Below are positions 46,690 to 53,796 of a stretch of 64,000 bases of DNA, one piece after another; position 1 is the stretch's first letter, and the number at the start of each line of letters is the position of its first letter. The position numbers and the translations under genes are program-made. This DNA comes from Aromatoleum petrolei. GTDB lineage: Bacteria > Pseudomonadota > Gammaproteobacteria > Burkholderiales > Rhodocyclaceae. A model generated the notes under the pieces. That model did not search any database. It had not been told where the DNA came from and saw nothing but the letters and a program-made list of their open reading frames with translations. The DNA lies in assembly GCF_017894385.1 (NCBI RefSeq), contig NZ_CP059560.1:1488001-1552000 (forward strand), given 5' to 3'.

Positions 46690-46709
46690 CATATGACTTA
46701 AGTCGTATG
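46690..46709. promoter_or_regulatory. 20-bp palindromic operator candidate
   Basis: A 20-base near-perfect palindrome: GACTTAAGTC is the perfect centre, with CATA and TATG as arms; only one base pair is off. It begins at the predicted transcription start of the XRE gene, a typical place for a repressor operator. The encoded regulator is the first candidate to bind it. Confidence 0.6.
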
Positions 46710-46711
46710 AT

Positions 46712-46723
46712 CGCCTTCGGGCG
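46712..46723 (+). other. UUCG tetraloop hairpin in the XRE gene leader
   Basis: CGCC-TTCG-GGCG forms a small, very stable hairpin in the 5' leader, just after the palindrome. It may protect the mRNA end. Confidence 0.4.
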
Positions 46724-46770
46724 CAGCTAATCCTCATAGCACAACCGACTTCACAACAGAGGCCAAAGAG

Positions 46771-47073
46771 ATGAAAAGCACCGAAACCATTGATGTTCGC
46801 GAGATCCGCCGCAAGCTCGGCCTGAACCAGTCGCAGTTCTGGTCGAAGATCGGCGTTACCCAAAGTGGGGGATCGCGCTACGAGAGCGGCCGCAACATCC
46901 CGCGTCCCGTGCAGGCCCTGCTGCGCCTCGTTCACATCGAGCAGATCGACATCAACAAGGTCAAGAAGGAAGACGTCGAAGTGGCCGAGTTCCTGAAGGC
47001 TTCGAATCCGGACCTGTTCAAGACGCTGAAGAAGGAAGCCCGCGCGAAACGCAAGGAGCGCACGTCGCGCTAA
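46771..47073 (+). CDS. Small XRE-family helix-turn-helix protein
   Basis: A 100-residue DNA-binding protein. VREIRRKLGLNQSQFWSKIGVTQSGGSRYESGRNIPRPVQALLRL is a lambda-Cro/XRE type helix-turn-helix (about residues 9-55). The C-terminal half is highly charged, ending KKEARAKRKERTSR. It stands alone with its own promoter, operator-like palindrome and terminator, and no adjacent toxin gene, so it is more likely a self-regulated transcription factor than an antitoxin. Targets unknown. Confidence 0.85.
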   Translation: MKSTETIDVREIRRKLGLNQSQFWSKIGVTQSGGSRYESGRNIPRPVQALLRLVHIEQIDINKVKKEDVEVAEFLKASNPDLFKTLKKEARAKRKERTSR

Positions 47074-47097
47074 CCCGGGCGGAGTAGCAGATGGTGA

Positions 47098-47952
47098 TCA
47101 GGGGCTGACGCGAACCGTCAGCCCCGTTTTTCTTATGCGCTCGGCGATCGCCTCGAGTTCGTCCGCGGTGAGCGGCGACAGACGCGGCGCCTCGGGCTGC
47201 ATCGAGGGGCGGGCGATGCCGTAGAGCAGCACTCCGGCCAATCGTTCGACGCCGGCCTTTTCCAGCACCGCCAGATACGCGGTGATATCCGCCTCCGAGG
47301 GCGCTTCTCCATCCCAGCGGAACATGCAGGTCTGCACCCAGGTCGTGCAGCGTTCGGCGCTCGCCTGCAGGCGGCGCGCGACCGCTTCGGGATCAGGACC
47401 GACGCCGTTGATGCGCCGCATGCCGGCGCGCGTGCCCGCATCGAGCTTGAACCATATCTCCCCACCCGCTTCGCCCAGGCGCCGCACGCCTTCGCGCACC
47501 GCCGCCTGTCCCATCAGGCTGCCGTTGGTGATGAGGCGTAGCGGCACCTCACTGCCGAATCCGAAATGCGCGTGCAGCCGCACCGCGATCGCGACCGCAT
47601 CGGCGAACTCGGCGGCGCTGGTCGGTTCGCCGTTGCCCGAGAAGGCGATGTCGCGGACCTGGCGCAGGCCGTCCGGCACGTGCCGCTGGAGGTAGTCGCC
47701 ATTGACGAGCGCGTCGAGGAAACCGGCCAGCTCGGCCTCGAGCTGTGCGAGGTCGATGCGCGGCGCGCTGCCGCGCACGAGACCGGGCACCTGGCAGTAG
47801 GCGCAATGCCAGTTGCAGGCGTTGTTCGGATTCAGGTTGATGCCGACCGACACCCCGCCCGCACGGCGCGACAGCACCGGATAGACGTAGGTGAGGCCCG
47901 CGAGGTCGCGGTCGTGATTGCGGATCGTGAGTTGGCGGTCGCTGGAAGCCAT
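47098..47952 (-). CDS. Radical SAM protein, function unknown
   Basis: A 284-residue radical SAM enzyme with the 4Fe-4S motif C46-x3-C50-x2-C53 in LNPNNACNWHCAYCQVPG and a following FSGNGEPTSAAEFADAV where the SAM-binding GGE-type motif is expected. The frame is open further upstream, but ATG 47952 begins the recognisable part. It is divergent from queD; it is not a convincing QueE, so the link to queuosine is only positional. The last codons form the terminator of the convergent XRE gene. Confidence 0.85.
   Translation of the reverse strand: MASSDRQLTIRNHDRDLAGLTYVYPVLSRRAGGVSVGINLNPNNACNWHCAYCQVPGLVRGSAPRIDLAQLEAELAGFLDALVNGDYLQRHVPDGLRQVRDIAFSGNGEPTSAAEFADAVAIAVRLHAHFGFGSEVPLRLITNGSLMGQAAVREGVRRLGEAGGEIWFKLDAGTRAGMRRINGVGPDPEAVARRLQASAERCTTWVQTCMFRWDGEAPSEADITAYLAVLEKAGVERLAGVLLYGIARPSMQPEAPRLSPLTADELEAIAERIRKTGLTVRVSP
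47101..47131 (+). terminator. Rho-independent terminator of the XRE gene
   Basis: GGGGCTGACG/CGTCAGCCCC, a perfect 10-bp stem with a 5-base loop, then GTTTTT. It lies entirely inside the last codons of the convergent radical SAM gene. Confidence 0.9.
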
Positions 47953-48020
47953 GGGAGCAAGTGCCGCGAATCGCGGTCGGTAGAGGCGGACGGGAGCCCA
48001 AAGGGGCCGATCGGGACGGG

Positions 48021-48029
48021 TGCTATAAT
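48021..48029 (+). promoter_or_regulatory. Extended -10 promoter of queD
   Basis: TG-C-TATAAT, a perfect extended -10 element, 27 bases before the queD ATG. No -35 hexamer is recognisable, as usual for extended -10 promoters. Confidence 0.6.
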
Positions 48030-48056
48030 CCGCGCCCTGCACTCCCGAGGTCAATC

Positions 48057-48512
48057 ATGCGCATCACCCGCCGCCTGGAATTCGACGCAGGACACCGGAT
48101 TCCGGACCACGCCAGCCAATGCCGCCACCTGCACGGCCACCGTTACGCGATCGAGATCACCCTGTCGGGCGGGATCATCGAGGCCGCCGGCCAGCCGGTC
48201 AATGGCATGGTGATGGACTTCGGCGAGGTGAAGACGATTGCCAAGACGCATGTGGTGGATGTCTGGGACCATGCCTTCCTGGTGTTTCGCGGCGACACGC
48301 AGGTGATGCAGTTTCTGGGCGCGATGCCGGGACACAAGACGGTGGTGCTCGACTGCGTGCCGACCGCCGAGAACCTGGCGCGCGAGGCGTTCCGCATCCT
48401 CGATCCGCGCTACCACGACAGCTACGGCAACCACCTGCGCCTCGAGCGCGTGCGCCTGTACGAGACCCCGAACTGCTGGGCCGACGCCGTGCGCGGCGAC
48501 GCCGGCCTCTGA
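48057..48512 (+). CDS. queD: 6-carboxy-tetrahydropterin synthase QueD
   Basis: A 151-residue pterin synthase-type enzyme that makes 6-carboxy-tetrahydropterin for queuosine. LEFDAGHRIPDHASQCRHLHGHRYAIEI holds the zinc histidines, MVMDFGEVKTIAKTHVVDVWDHAFLV and PTAENLAREAFRIL are further family marks. ATG 48057 follows GAGG with six bases spacing; the frame upstream is not homologous. Homology to eukaryotic pyruvoyl-tetrahydropterin synthase means the exact reaction rests on family knowledge. Confidence 0.92.
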   Translation: MRITRRLEFDAGHRIPDHASQCRHLHGHRYAIEITLSGGIIEAAGQPVNGMVMDFGEVKTIAKTHVVDVWDHAFLVFRGDTQVMQFLGAMPGHKTVVLDCVPTAENLAREAFRILDPRYHDSYGNHLRLERVRLYETPNCWADAVRGDAGL

Positions 48513-48525
48513 CGTCGCAACAGGA

Positions 48526-49848
48526 TCAGTCTGCGGCTGCGGCGTCGACCACCGCCTGCGCCAACCCGGCCTCGCTGTGCACCACGCGCACTTCCCGCTG
48601 CGGATAGGGGATTTCGATACCCTCGGCACGAAAGCGTTTCCATACCTGCAGATTGATGTGCGAGATCACGCCGAGCGTGCCTTCCTGCGGGTCAGCGATC
48701 CACACCGTGAGGCGCAGGTCGATACCGCTCTCGCCGAAGGCAACGACAAAAGCCTTCGGCGCCGGCTCCGCGATCACGCGCTCATGCGTCGTCGCCGCCT
48801 CGACGAGGATCTGCATCGCGCGTTCCAGATCCGTGGCGTAGCTCACCTGGATGTTGATCGGCACGACAATGCGCGTGTCGCTGTAGGTTTCGTTCTGCAC
48901 GACGGAGCCGATCAGGGTTTCGTTCGGCACCAGCGATTCGATGCCGCTGCCCGCGCGCAGTACCGTGTAGCGGGTGTTGATCTGCGTGACGATGCCGCGC
49001 TCGGTACCGACCGAGATGAGGTTGCCGATGCGCAGCGAGCGGTCGAGCAGGATGATGAAACCTGACACGTAATTCGCTGCGATTTTCTGCAGACCGAAAC
49101 CCAGGCCCACGCCCAGCGCACCGCCGAACACTGACAAGGTGGTGAGGTCGATGCCGACCATGGGCAAGGCGACCAGCACGGCGACGACGATCAGGAGCGC
49201 CTTGGCGACCCGCATGAGCACGAGGCGCATGCTGTCGTCCAGCCCCGCGGCGACACTCAGGCGGCGCTCGAGCGCGCCGGCCGCCCACAGCGCGATGAGC
49301 AGCGTGAACATCACCAAACCGAGGCCCTGGATCAGGGTCCACAAGGAAAGGCGCTGGCTGCCGATCTTGAACGAGACGCTCTCGAGCGCGTCGATTACCT
49401 CGGGCAGCCAACCGAGGATGTGCAGCGCGACCACAGCCCAGGCGAGCGAGGCGAAGATGCGCTCGAAGTTGCCCAGCCAACTCGAGCGACCGATACCCTG
49501 GCGCACCGTGAACACCACGAAGCGGATTGCCGCAAACGAGGTCAGCAGCGGCACCGCGAGATTGAGCAGATGCACGGTCTGGTACTTGGCGAGCACGGCG
49601 CGCGCGGCGAACACGAAAATCAGCGCCAAAAGGGGGAACAGCACGCGGCGCAGGCCGCTGCGGCCGAAGCGCTGCGCCGCCGTTGCGGCATCGCCGCGGC
49701 GCGCGACGCGCTCGAGCATGGCGCGTTCGATCAGCCACGCGAGCGCCAGGCAGCCGGCCAAGGCGCCGAGTTGCCACAGGAGTGAGGGACTCTGCAGGTC
49801 GCTCCAGGTATCCATGAGCATCGCTGCGAAACGAATCTCTTCTGTCAC
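48526..49848 (-). CDS. Mechanosensitive ion channel, MscS family
   Basis: A 440-residue membrane protein with about six helices. The conserved MscS pore and upper-beta domain are seen in VFGGALGVGLGFGLQKIAANYVSGFIILLDRSLRIGNLISVGTERGIVTQINTRYTVLRAGSG. MscS-type channels release solutes on osmotic downshock; this is a longer version with extra N-terminal helices. Start GTG 49848 is listed; ATG 49821 or 49815 could be the true start. It lies three bases after the PLD-like gene on the same strand. Confidence 0.9.
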   Translation of the reverse strand: MTEEIRFAAMLMDTWSDLQSPSLLWQLGALAGCLALAWLIERAMLERVARRGDAATAAQRFGRSGLRRVLFPLLALIFVFAARAVLAKYQTVHLLNLAVPLLTSFAAIRFVVFTVRQGIGRSSWLGNFERIFASLAWAVVALHILGWLPEVIDALESVSFKIGSQRLSLWTLIQGLGLVMFTLLIALWAAGALERRLSVAAGLDDSMRLVLMRVAKALLIVVAVLVALPMVGIDLTTLSVFGGALGVGLGFGLQKIAANYVSGFIILLDRSLRIGNLISVGTERGIVTQINTRYTVLRAGSGIESLVPNETLIGSVVQNETYSDTRIVVPINIQVSYATDLERAMQILVEAATTHERVIAEPAPKAFVVAFGESGIDLRLTVWIADPQEGTLGVISHINLQVWKRFRAEGIEIPYPQREVRVVHSEAGLAQAVVDAAAAD

Positions 49849-49850
49849 GT

Positions 49851-50435
49851 TCAGGGTTTCCAGGGGAGACGGCTTATGCGGGTGGCGTCGGCGCGGTGGC
49901 GGCGCCAGTTGTCGAGGTAGATCTGCGTCAGCGTGCAGTTGTCGCGCAACACTAGGAGGTTCTCGGCGTTGCGTTTGACGGCGGACTTGGTGAAATTGAA
50001 CGAACCGGTGACCAGCGCGCAGGCGGGTCCTTCGGCGTCGGCGATCATGACCTTGTTGTGCGCAGCGGCAAAACGCGTCTCGAGCGACACCGGGATGCCG
50101 GCGGCAAGCAGTTCGGGCAGCACATTGCCCTTGCCGCGCTTGTTCATCTTCGCGTCGGCGAGCACTTCGACGCGCACGCCACGCTGATGCGCGGCGATCA
50201 GTGCGCGCGCGATCGGCCTGCTAGTGAAGGCGTAGGCCTGCACGTGCAGGGTCTTGCGCGCGTAGTTGATGACCTCGATGAGCAGCTCCTCGGGACGATC
50301 GGCCGGCGAGAACGCCACTTCGACCGAGCCGCGCGCCGGGAGGCGCTGGCTCGCGGCGACGAGTTGCGGTGCCGCCGCGGCGAGCGCGAAGGCACCTGCC
50401 GCCAGCAGGCGCACCACTGAATCAAGCCTCCGCAT
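49851..50435 (-). CDS. Exported phospholipase D-like nuclease
   Basis: A 194-residue protein with signal peptide (about 1-28) and a single HKD motif: H126, K128, D133 in HNKVMIADAEG, followed by ALVTGSFNFTKSA. One HKD per chain is typical of the Nuc/endonuclease type that acts as a dimer. The ATG (50435) lies inside the 3' end of rsmB (14-base overlap) with GGAG seven bases ahead. Role unknown; perhaps degradation of DNA in the periplasm. Confidence 0.88.
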   Translation of the reverse strand: MRRLDSVVRLLAAGAFALAAAAPQLVAASQRLPARGSVEVAFSPADRPEELLIEVINYARKTLHVQAYAFTSRPIARALIAAHQRGVRVEVLADAKMNKRGKGNVLPELLAAGIPVSLETRFAAAHNKVMIADAEGPACALVTGSFNFTKSAVKRNAENLLVLRDNCTLTQIYLDNWRRHRADATRISRLPWKP

Positions 50436-51705
50436 CCACACGCTCCAGCACCGCGGCGAAGAAGCCGTCGGTGTCATGCACGCGCGGCGTCAGGCGCAGG
50501 CGCTCCCCGGTGTCGAGCGCGATGCCTTGCTTGGCGAGCACGTCGGCGGCACTCACCGGGCGGAACTCGGGGTGCGCGGCGAGGAAGGCATCGACAATGC
50601 CGTCATTCTCCTCGGCGAGCAGGCTGCAGGTGGCATACACGAGACGGCCGCCGGGTTTCACGAGACGTGCGGCCGAGTCGAGGATGGCGCCCTGCTTGGC
50701 GACCATCTCGGCGACCGACTCGGGCGACTGGCGCCATTTGAGGTCGGGGTTGCGGCGAACGGTTCCCAGCCCGCTGCACGGCGCATCGACCAGCACGCGG
50801 TCGGCCTTGCCGACGAGGCGCTTCACCTTGGCGTCGCGCTCGTGGGCGATCAGCACCGGATGCACGTTCGACAGCCCGGCGCGGGCGAAGCGCGGCTTGA
50901 GCTTGGCGAGACGCTTTTCCGACACGTCGAAGGCATACAGGCGGCCGGTCGAGCGCATCAGCGCACCGAGCTGCAACGTCTTACCGCCAGCGCCGGCGCA
51001 GAAGTCGACGACCAGTTCGCCGCGCTTGGGCTGGACGAGGAAGCCGAGCAGCTGGCTGCCTTCGTCCTGCACCTCAAAGGAGCCGTCGAGGAACAGAGGA
51101 TGCTTCTGCAGTGCGGGCTTGCCGGCGAGGCGAATGCCCTGCGGCGAATACGGACAGGGCGCGGCGGCAATGCCATTCACCTTGAAGGCTTCGAGCACGG
51201 CCTCGCGGTCGGTCTTCAGCACGTTCACGCGCAGGTCGAGTGGCGCCGGGCGGTTGAGGCTCTGCGCGAGTTCGAGCAGCGCCGCCGCGTCGTGCGTCGC
51301 GAGCAGGCGCTCGGCGAGCCAGTCGGGCATGTCGGCCCGTTCGGCGAATGTGCCCTCATCGAGCTCCTTCGCCTTGATTTCGGTGATCCAGTCCCGCTCG
51401 GTAGCGGAAGCGAGGCCTTCGAAGTTGCGCATCGGCCACCCTTCGCCGCGCGCGAGCCATGCCAGCAGCAGCGCACGCGGACGGGCGTCCTCGCCGACGA
51501 GGCGGCGCAGCCAGCGCAGGCGGCGCACGATGCCATAAACGGCCTCGGCGATGAAGCCACGGTCGCGATGGCCGATCTCGCGGTTCTCGCGGAAGTGTCT
51601 CGACAGGACGGCGTCGGCCGGGTGTTCGAAGGTAAGCACCGCCCCCAGGACCTGGGCGGCGTGGATCAACAGGCCGCGCGAGGCGGCCTCTTCATGTCTG
51701 GCCAT
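50422..51705 (-). CDS. rsmB: 16S rRNA m5C methyltransferase RsmB-like
   Basis: A 427-residue RsmB/NOP-type methyltransferase. The N-terminal NusB-like helical part (to about 150) precedes VVDFCAGAGGKTLQLGALM (SAM site), the catalytic-cysteine stretches VLVDAPCSGLGTVRRNPDLKW and LVYATCSLLAEENDGIVDAF. RsmB methylates C967 of 16S rRNA. Lies nine bases after the DUF3108 gene. The neighbouring fmt/def genes often found with rsmB are absent here. Confidence 0.9.
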   Translation of the reverse strand: MARHEEAASRGLLIHAAQVLGAVLTFEHPADAVLSRHFRENREIGHRDRGFIAEAVYGIVRRLRWLRRLVGEDARPRALLLAWLARGEGWPMRNFEGLASATERDWITEIKAKELDEGTFAERADMPDWLAERLLATHDAAALLELAQSLNRPAPLDLRVNVLKTDREAVLEAFKVNGIAAAPCPYSPQGIRLAGKPALQKHPLFLDGSFEVQDEGSQLLGFLVQPKRGELVVDFCAGAGGKTLQLGALMRSTGRLYAFDVSEKRLAKLKPRFARAGLSNVHPVLIAHERDAKVKRLVGKADRVLVDAPCSGLGTVRRNPDLKWRQSPESVAEMVAKQGAILDSAARLVKPGGRLVYATCSLLAEENDGIVDAFLAAHPEFRPVSAADVLAKQGIALDTGERLRLTPRVHDTDGFFAAVLERVDAEA

Positions 51706-51714
51706 GTTCGTTCT

Positions 51715-52905
51715 TCAGTTTCCGGTGTATGGATGGGCGAAGGCGTTGTCCTCCGCCCGCAATTCGATCATTTCTTCTTCCGCCTCCGTGCCGCCGCCGA
51801 CCCCGGCCACCGGGGGCTCTTCGCCAGCCGATCCCGGAGGCGACAGGCGCAGCTCAACGGCCTGCTGGTCGAGCACCTCTCCCTTGTCGTCGATGACGCG
51901 GATGCGTACCGGCAGCATGCCGTAGTTGCGCGCAAGCCAGATGTCGATGGTCAGGCTGCCGTTGCGCGCCTCGGCCCGCACGCGCAGCGTCTCCAGCAGT
52001 CCGATCGGCAGCGGCAGCTTCTCGGGCCCCATCACTTCGACTGTCGAGGGGGTGGCCTCGCGTCCGGTGATAACGTTCAGCTCGGTCGATCCGCTGACCG
52101 CGCCGACGATGCCGATCTGATGCCACAGGCTCAGCAGGTCCTGATCGCCGGGGCGCAGGTCCGCGACGCGCTCCTTGGTCCCGCGCGTCATCGTGACCTT
52201 GCGCGCATTCCAGTCGAACCGGGCGCTGGCCGGGGTCTTGCGCGTCTGCTCGACGCTGAAGCGCTCCGGTTTGAGCCCCTCCCGCCCCACGTCGCCCTCG
52301 CTGCTCTGGGCGTAATGGAAGGCACGGAACATGCCGACGACGCCGGTCGTGCGCACTGCGACCGACATGCGGTAGCGCTTGCCGTCATGCGACCACTCGT
52401 GCTGCGCCTCCCCGACCGCGAAGCCGCCATCGCCCAGATGCACGCGAAAGCGGATGCTGCCGCGTTCCGGCCAGCCGGCAAGGCTGAAGCCCTTGAGGTC
52501 GCCGGCAGCGACCAGCTCCGGCGCGGGTTCGGCACCAACTGCCGCGTCGACGATCGGCGGCGCCTGAACTTCCGGCGGAGCCTCGACGGGCGGCGGCGCG
52601 GCGATTGCGACCGCGTCGCCCGCTGCGACCGGCGCCGTCAGCGGGACCGCGGGCGCGACCTCGACCGGCGGCGCCTTGGGCCGCGGCTTCGGTCGCGGCC
52701 GGGGTTTCTCCGGGACCACCGGGGGCGGCGGCACCACGACGGGCGCGAGATCCACCGCCGGCTGCGGCTCGGGAATCACGAGCGTGGCATGCAGGACCGG
52801 CGGCTCGGCATCGACGTGCGCGGGCCCGCCCGGCAGGCTCAGCACGAGCGCGTGCACGAGCACCGACGCGCCCGTGGCGAGGATCAGGACTGTCGGCTGT
52901 CGCAC
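51715..52905 (-). CDS. DUF3108 exported protein with Pro-rich linker
   Basis: A 396-residue protein with an N-terminal membrane anchor or signal (VLILATGASVLVHALVLSLP), a long Pro/Ala/Val-rich linker (to about residue 125) similar to TonB, and a globular DUF3108 domain (about 140-370) rich in beta strands, ending acidic. Function unknown; probably periplasmic or envelope-linked. GTG 52905 overlaps purN by 22 bases; GTG 52947 is another option. It lies between purN and rsmB in one operon. Confidence 0.82.
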   Translation of the reverse strand: MRQPTVLILATGASVLVHALVLSLPGGPAHVDAEPPVLHATLVIPEPQPAVDLAPVVVPPPPVVPEKPRPRPKPRPKAPPVEVAPAVPLTAPVAAGDAVAIAAPPPVEAPPEVQAPPIVDAAVGAEPAPELVAAGDLKGFSLAGWPERGSIRFRVHLGDGGFAVGEAQHEWSHDGKRYRMSVAVRTTGVVGMFRAFHYAQSSEGDVGREGLKPERFSVEQTRKTPASARFDWNARKVTMTRGTKERVADLRPGDQDLLSLWHQIGIVGAVSGSTELNVITGREATPSTVEVMGPEKLPLPIGLLETLRVRAEARNGSLTIDIWLARNYGMLPVRIRVIDDKGEVLDQQAVELRLSPPGSAGEEPPVAGVGGGTEAEEEMIELRAEDNAFAHPYTGN

Positions 52906-53564
52906 GCCCCGGCCCCGGGCGCCCGATCCACCGAGGGGATGGTCCACCCGGCCTCATCGACCGCTTCATCGCGCACGAGCACCCGGCCCTGCGCGGTGAT
53001 CGTCAGGCGGTTCTCGACGAACCAGCGCACCGCCTGGGGGTAGATGCGGTGCTCCTGCCGCAGCACGCGCGCCGACAGGCTGTCCTCGTCATCGCCCGGC
53101 AGCACCGGCACGACGGCCTGGATCACGACCGGTCCGCAGTCGAGCTGCGGCGTCACGAAATGCACGGTCGCCCCATGTGCGCGCACTCCCGCCTCGATCG
53201 CCCGCCGGTGCGTATGAAGGCCGGGGAAGGACGGCAAGAGCGAGGGGTGGATGTTCATGAGACGCCCCTCATAGCGGCGCACGAAGGCATCCGTGAGCAC
53301 GCGCATGAAGCCTGCAAGCACGACGAGCTCTGCGCCATGTCCGTCGATCGCCTCGGCCAATGCGGTGTCGAAGGCCTCGCGCGACGTGAAGGCCTTGTGG
53401 TCGACGACGGTGGTCGGGATGCCGTGCGCGGCGGCGAATTCGAGCCCCTTGGCGTCGGGGCGGTTGCTGATCACCGCCGCGATGCGCGCGCCCGGGATGC
53501 GCGCATTGACGATGGCTTCCATGTTGCTGCCGCGGCCGGAGATGAGGATGACGATGGACTTCAT
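52884..53564 (-). CDS. purN: Phosphoribosylglycinamide formyltransferase PurN
   Basis: PurN transfers a formyl group from 10-formyl-THF to GAR in purine synthesis. The 226-residue protein begins KSIVILISGRGSNMEAIVNA; the catalytic region is RLMNIHPSLLPSFPGLHTHRRAIEAG with N and H, and the essential D lies in TPQLDCGPVVIQAVV. ATG 53564 starts the homologous part, though the frame is open upstream. purN opens a minus-strand operon running to the MscS gene and is divergent from mutL. Confidence 0.96.
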   Translation of the reverse strand: MKSIVILISGRGSNMEAIVNARIPGARIAAVISNRPDAKGLEFAAAHGIPTTVVDHKAFTSREAFDTALAEAIDGHGAELVVLAGFMRVLTDAFVRRYEGRLMNIHPSLLPSFPGLHTHRRAIEAGVRAHGATVHFVTPQLDCGPVVIQAVVPVLPGDDEDSLSARVLRQEHRIYPQAVRWFVENRLTITAQGRVLVRDEAVDEAGWTIPSVDRAPGAGACDSRQS

Positions 53565-53759
53565 GAAGGCGTTCTTGGTCTTCGGTTCGGACGCGCACAC
53601 GCACGTCGGGGGAGTCGGACAGGGAGCGGCGCACGATGTTCCCCGGACAATCCGGCACCTGCACGCGAAAAATGGAATTTCGCCAATGATACCGGAAGGG
53701 GGCCGCGGCCCCGAACCCCGGCCGGTGCCACACGGCGACCGGAGCCCGAACGGACTCCG

Positions 53760-53765
53760 TATAAT
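53760..53765 (+). promoter_or_regulatory. Possible -10 element for mutL
   Basis: TATAAT 31 bases before the mutL ATG, in the 232-bp gap with purN. No clear -35 is seen. Confidence 0.4.
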
Positions 53766-53796
53766 TGCGTGTTGCGCCGCGTTTTCCCCCGCCCCC

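Noticed and set aside
46771..47073. XRE protein as antitoxin of a toxin-antitoxin pair
   Set aside because: No small toxin-like gene lies next to it; the neighbours are lysC (divergent) and a radical SAM gene (convergent).
47098..48512. Calling the radical SAM gene queE because it borders queD
   Set aside because: The genes are divergent and the sequence does not show a convincing QueE pattern; position alone is not enough.
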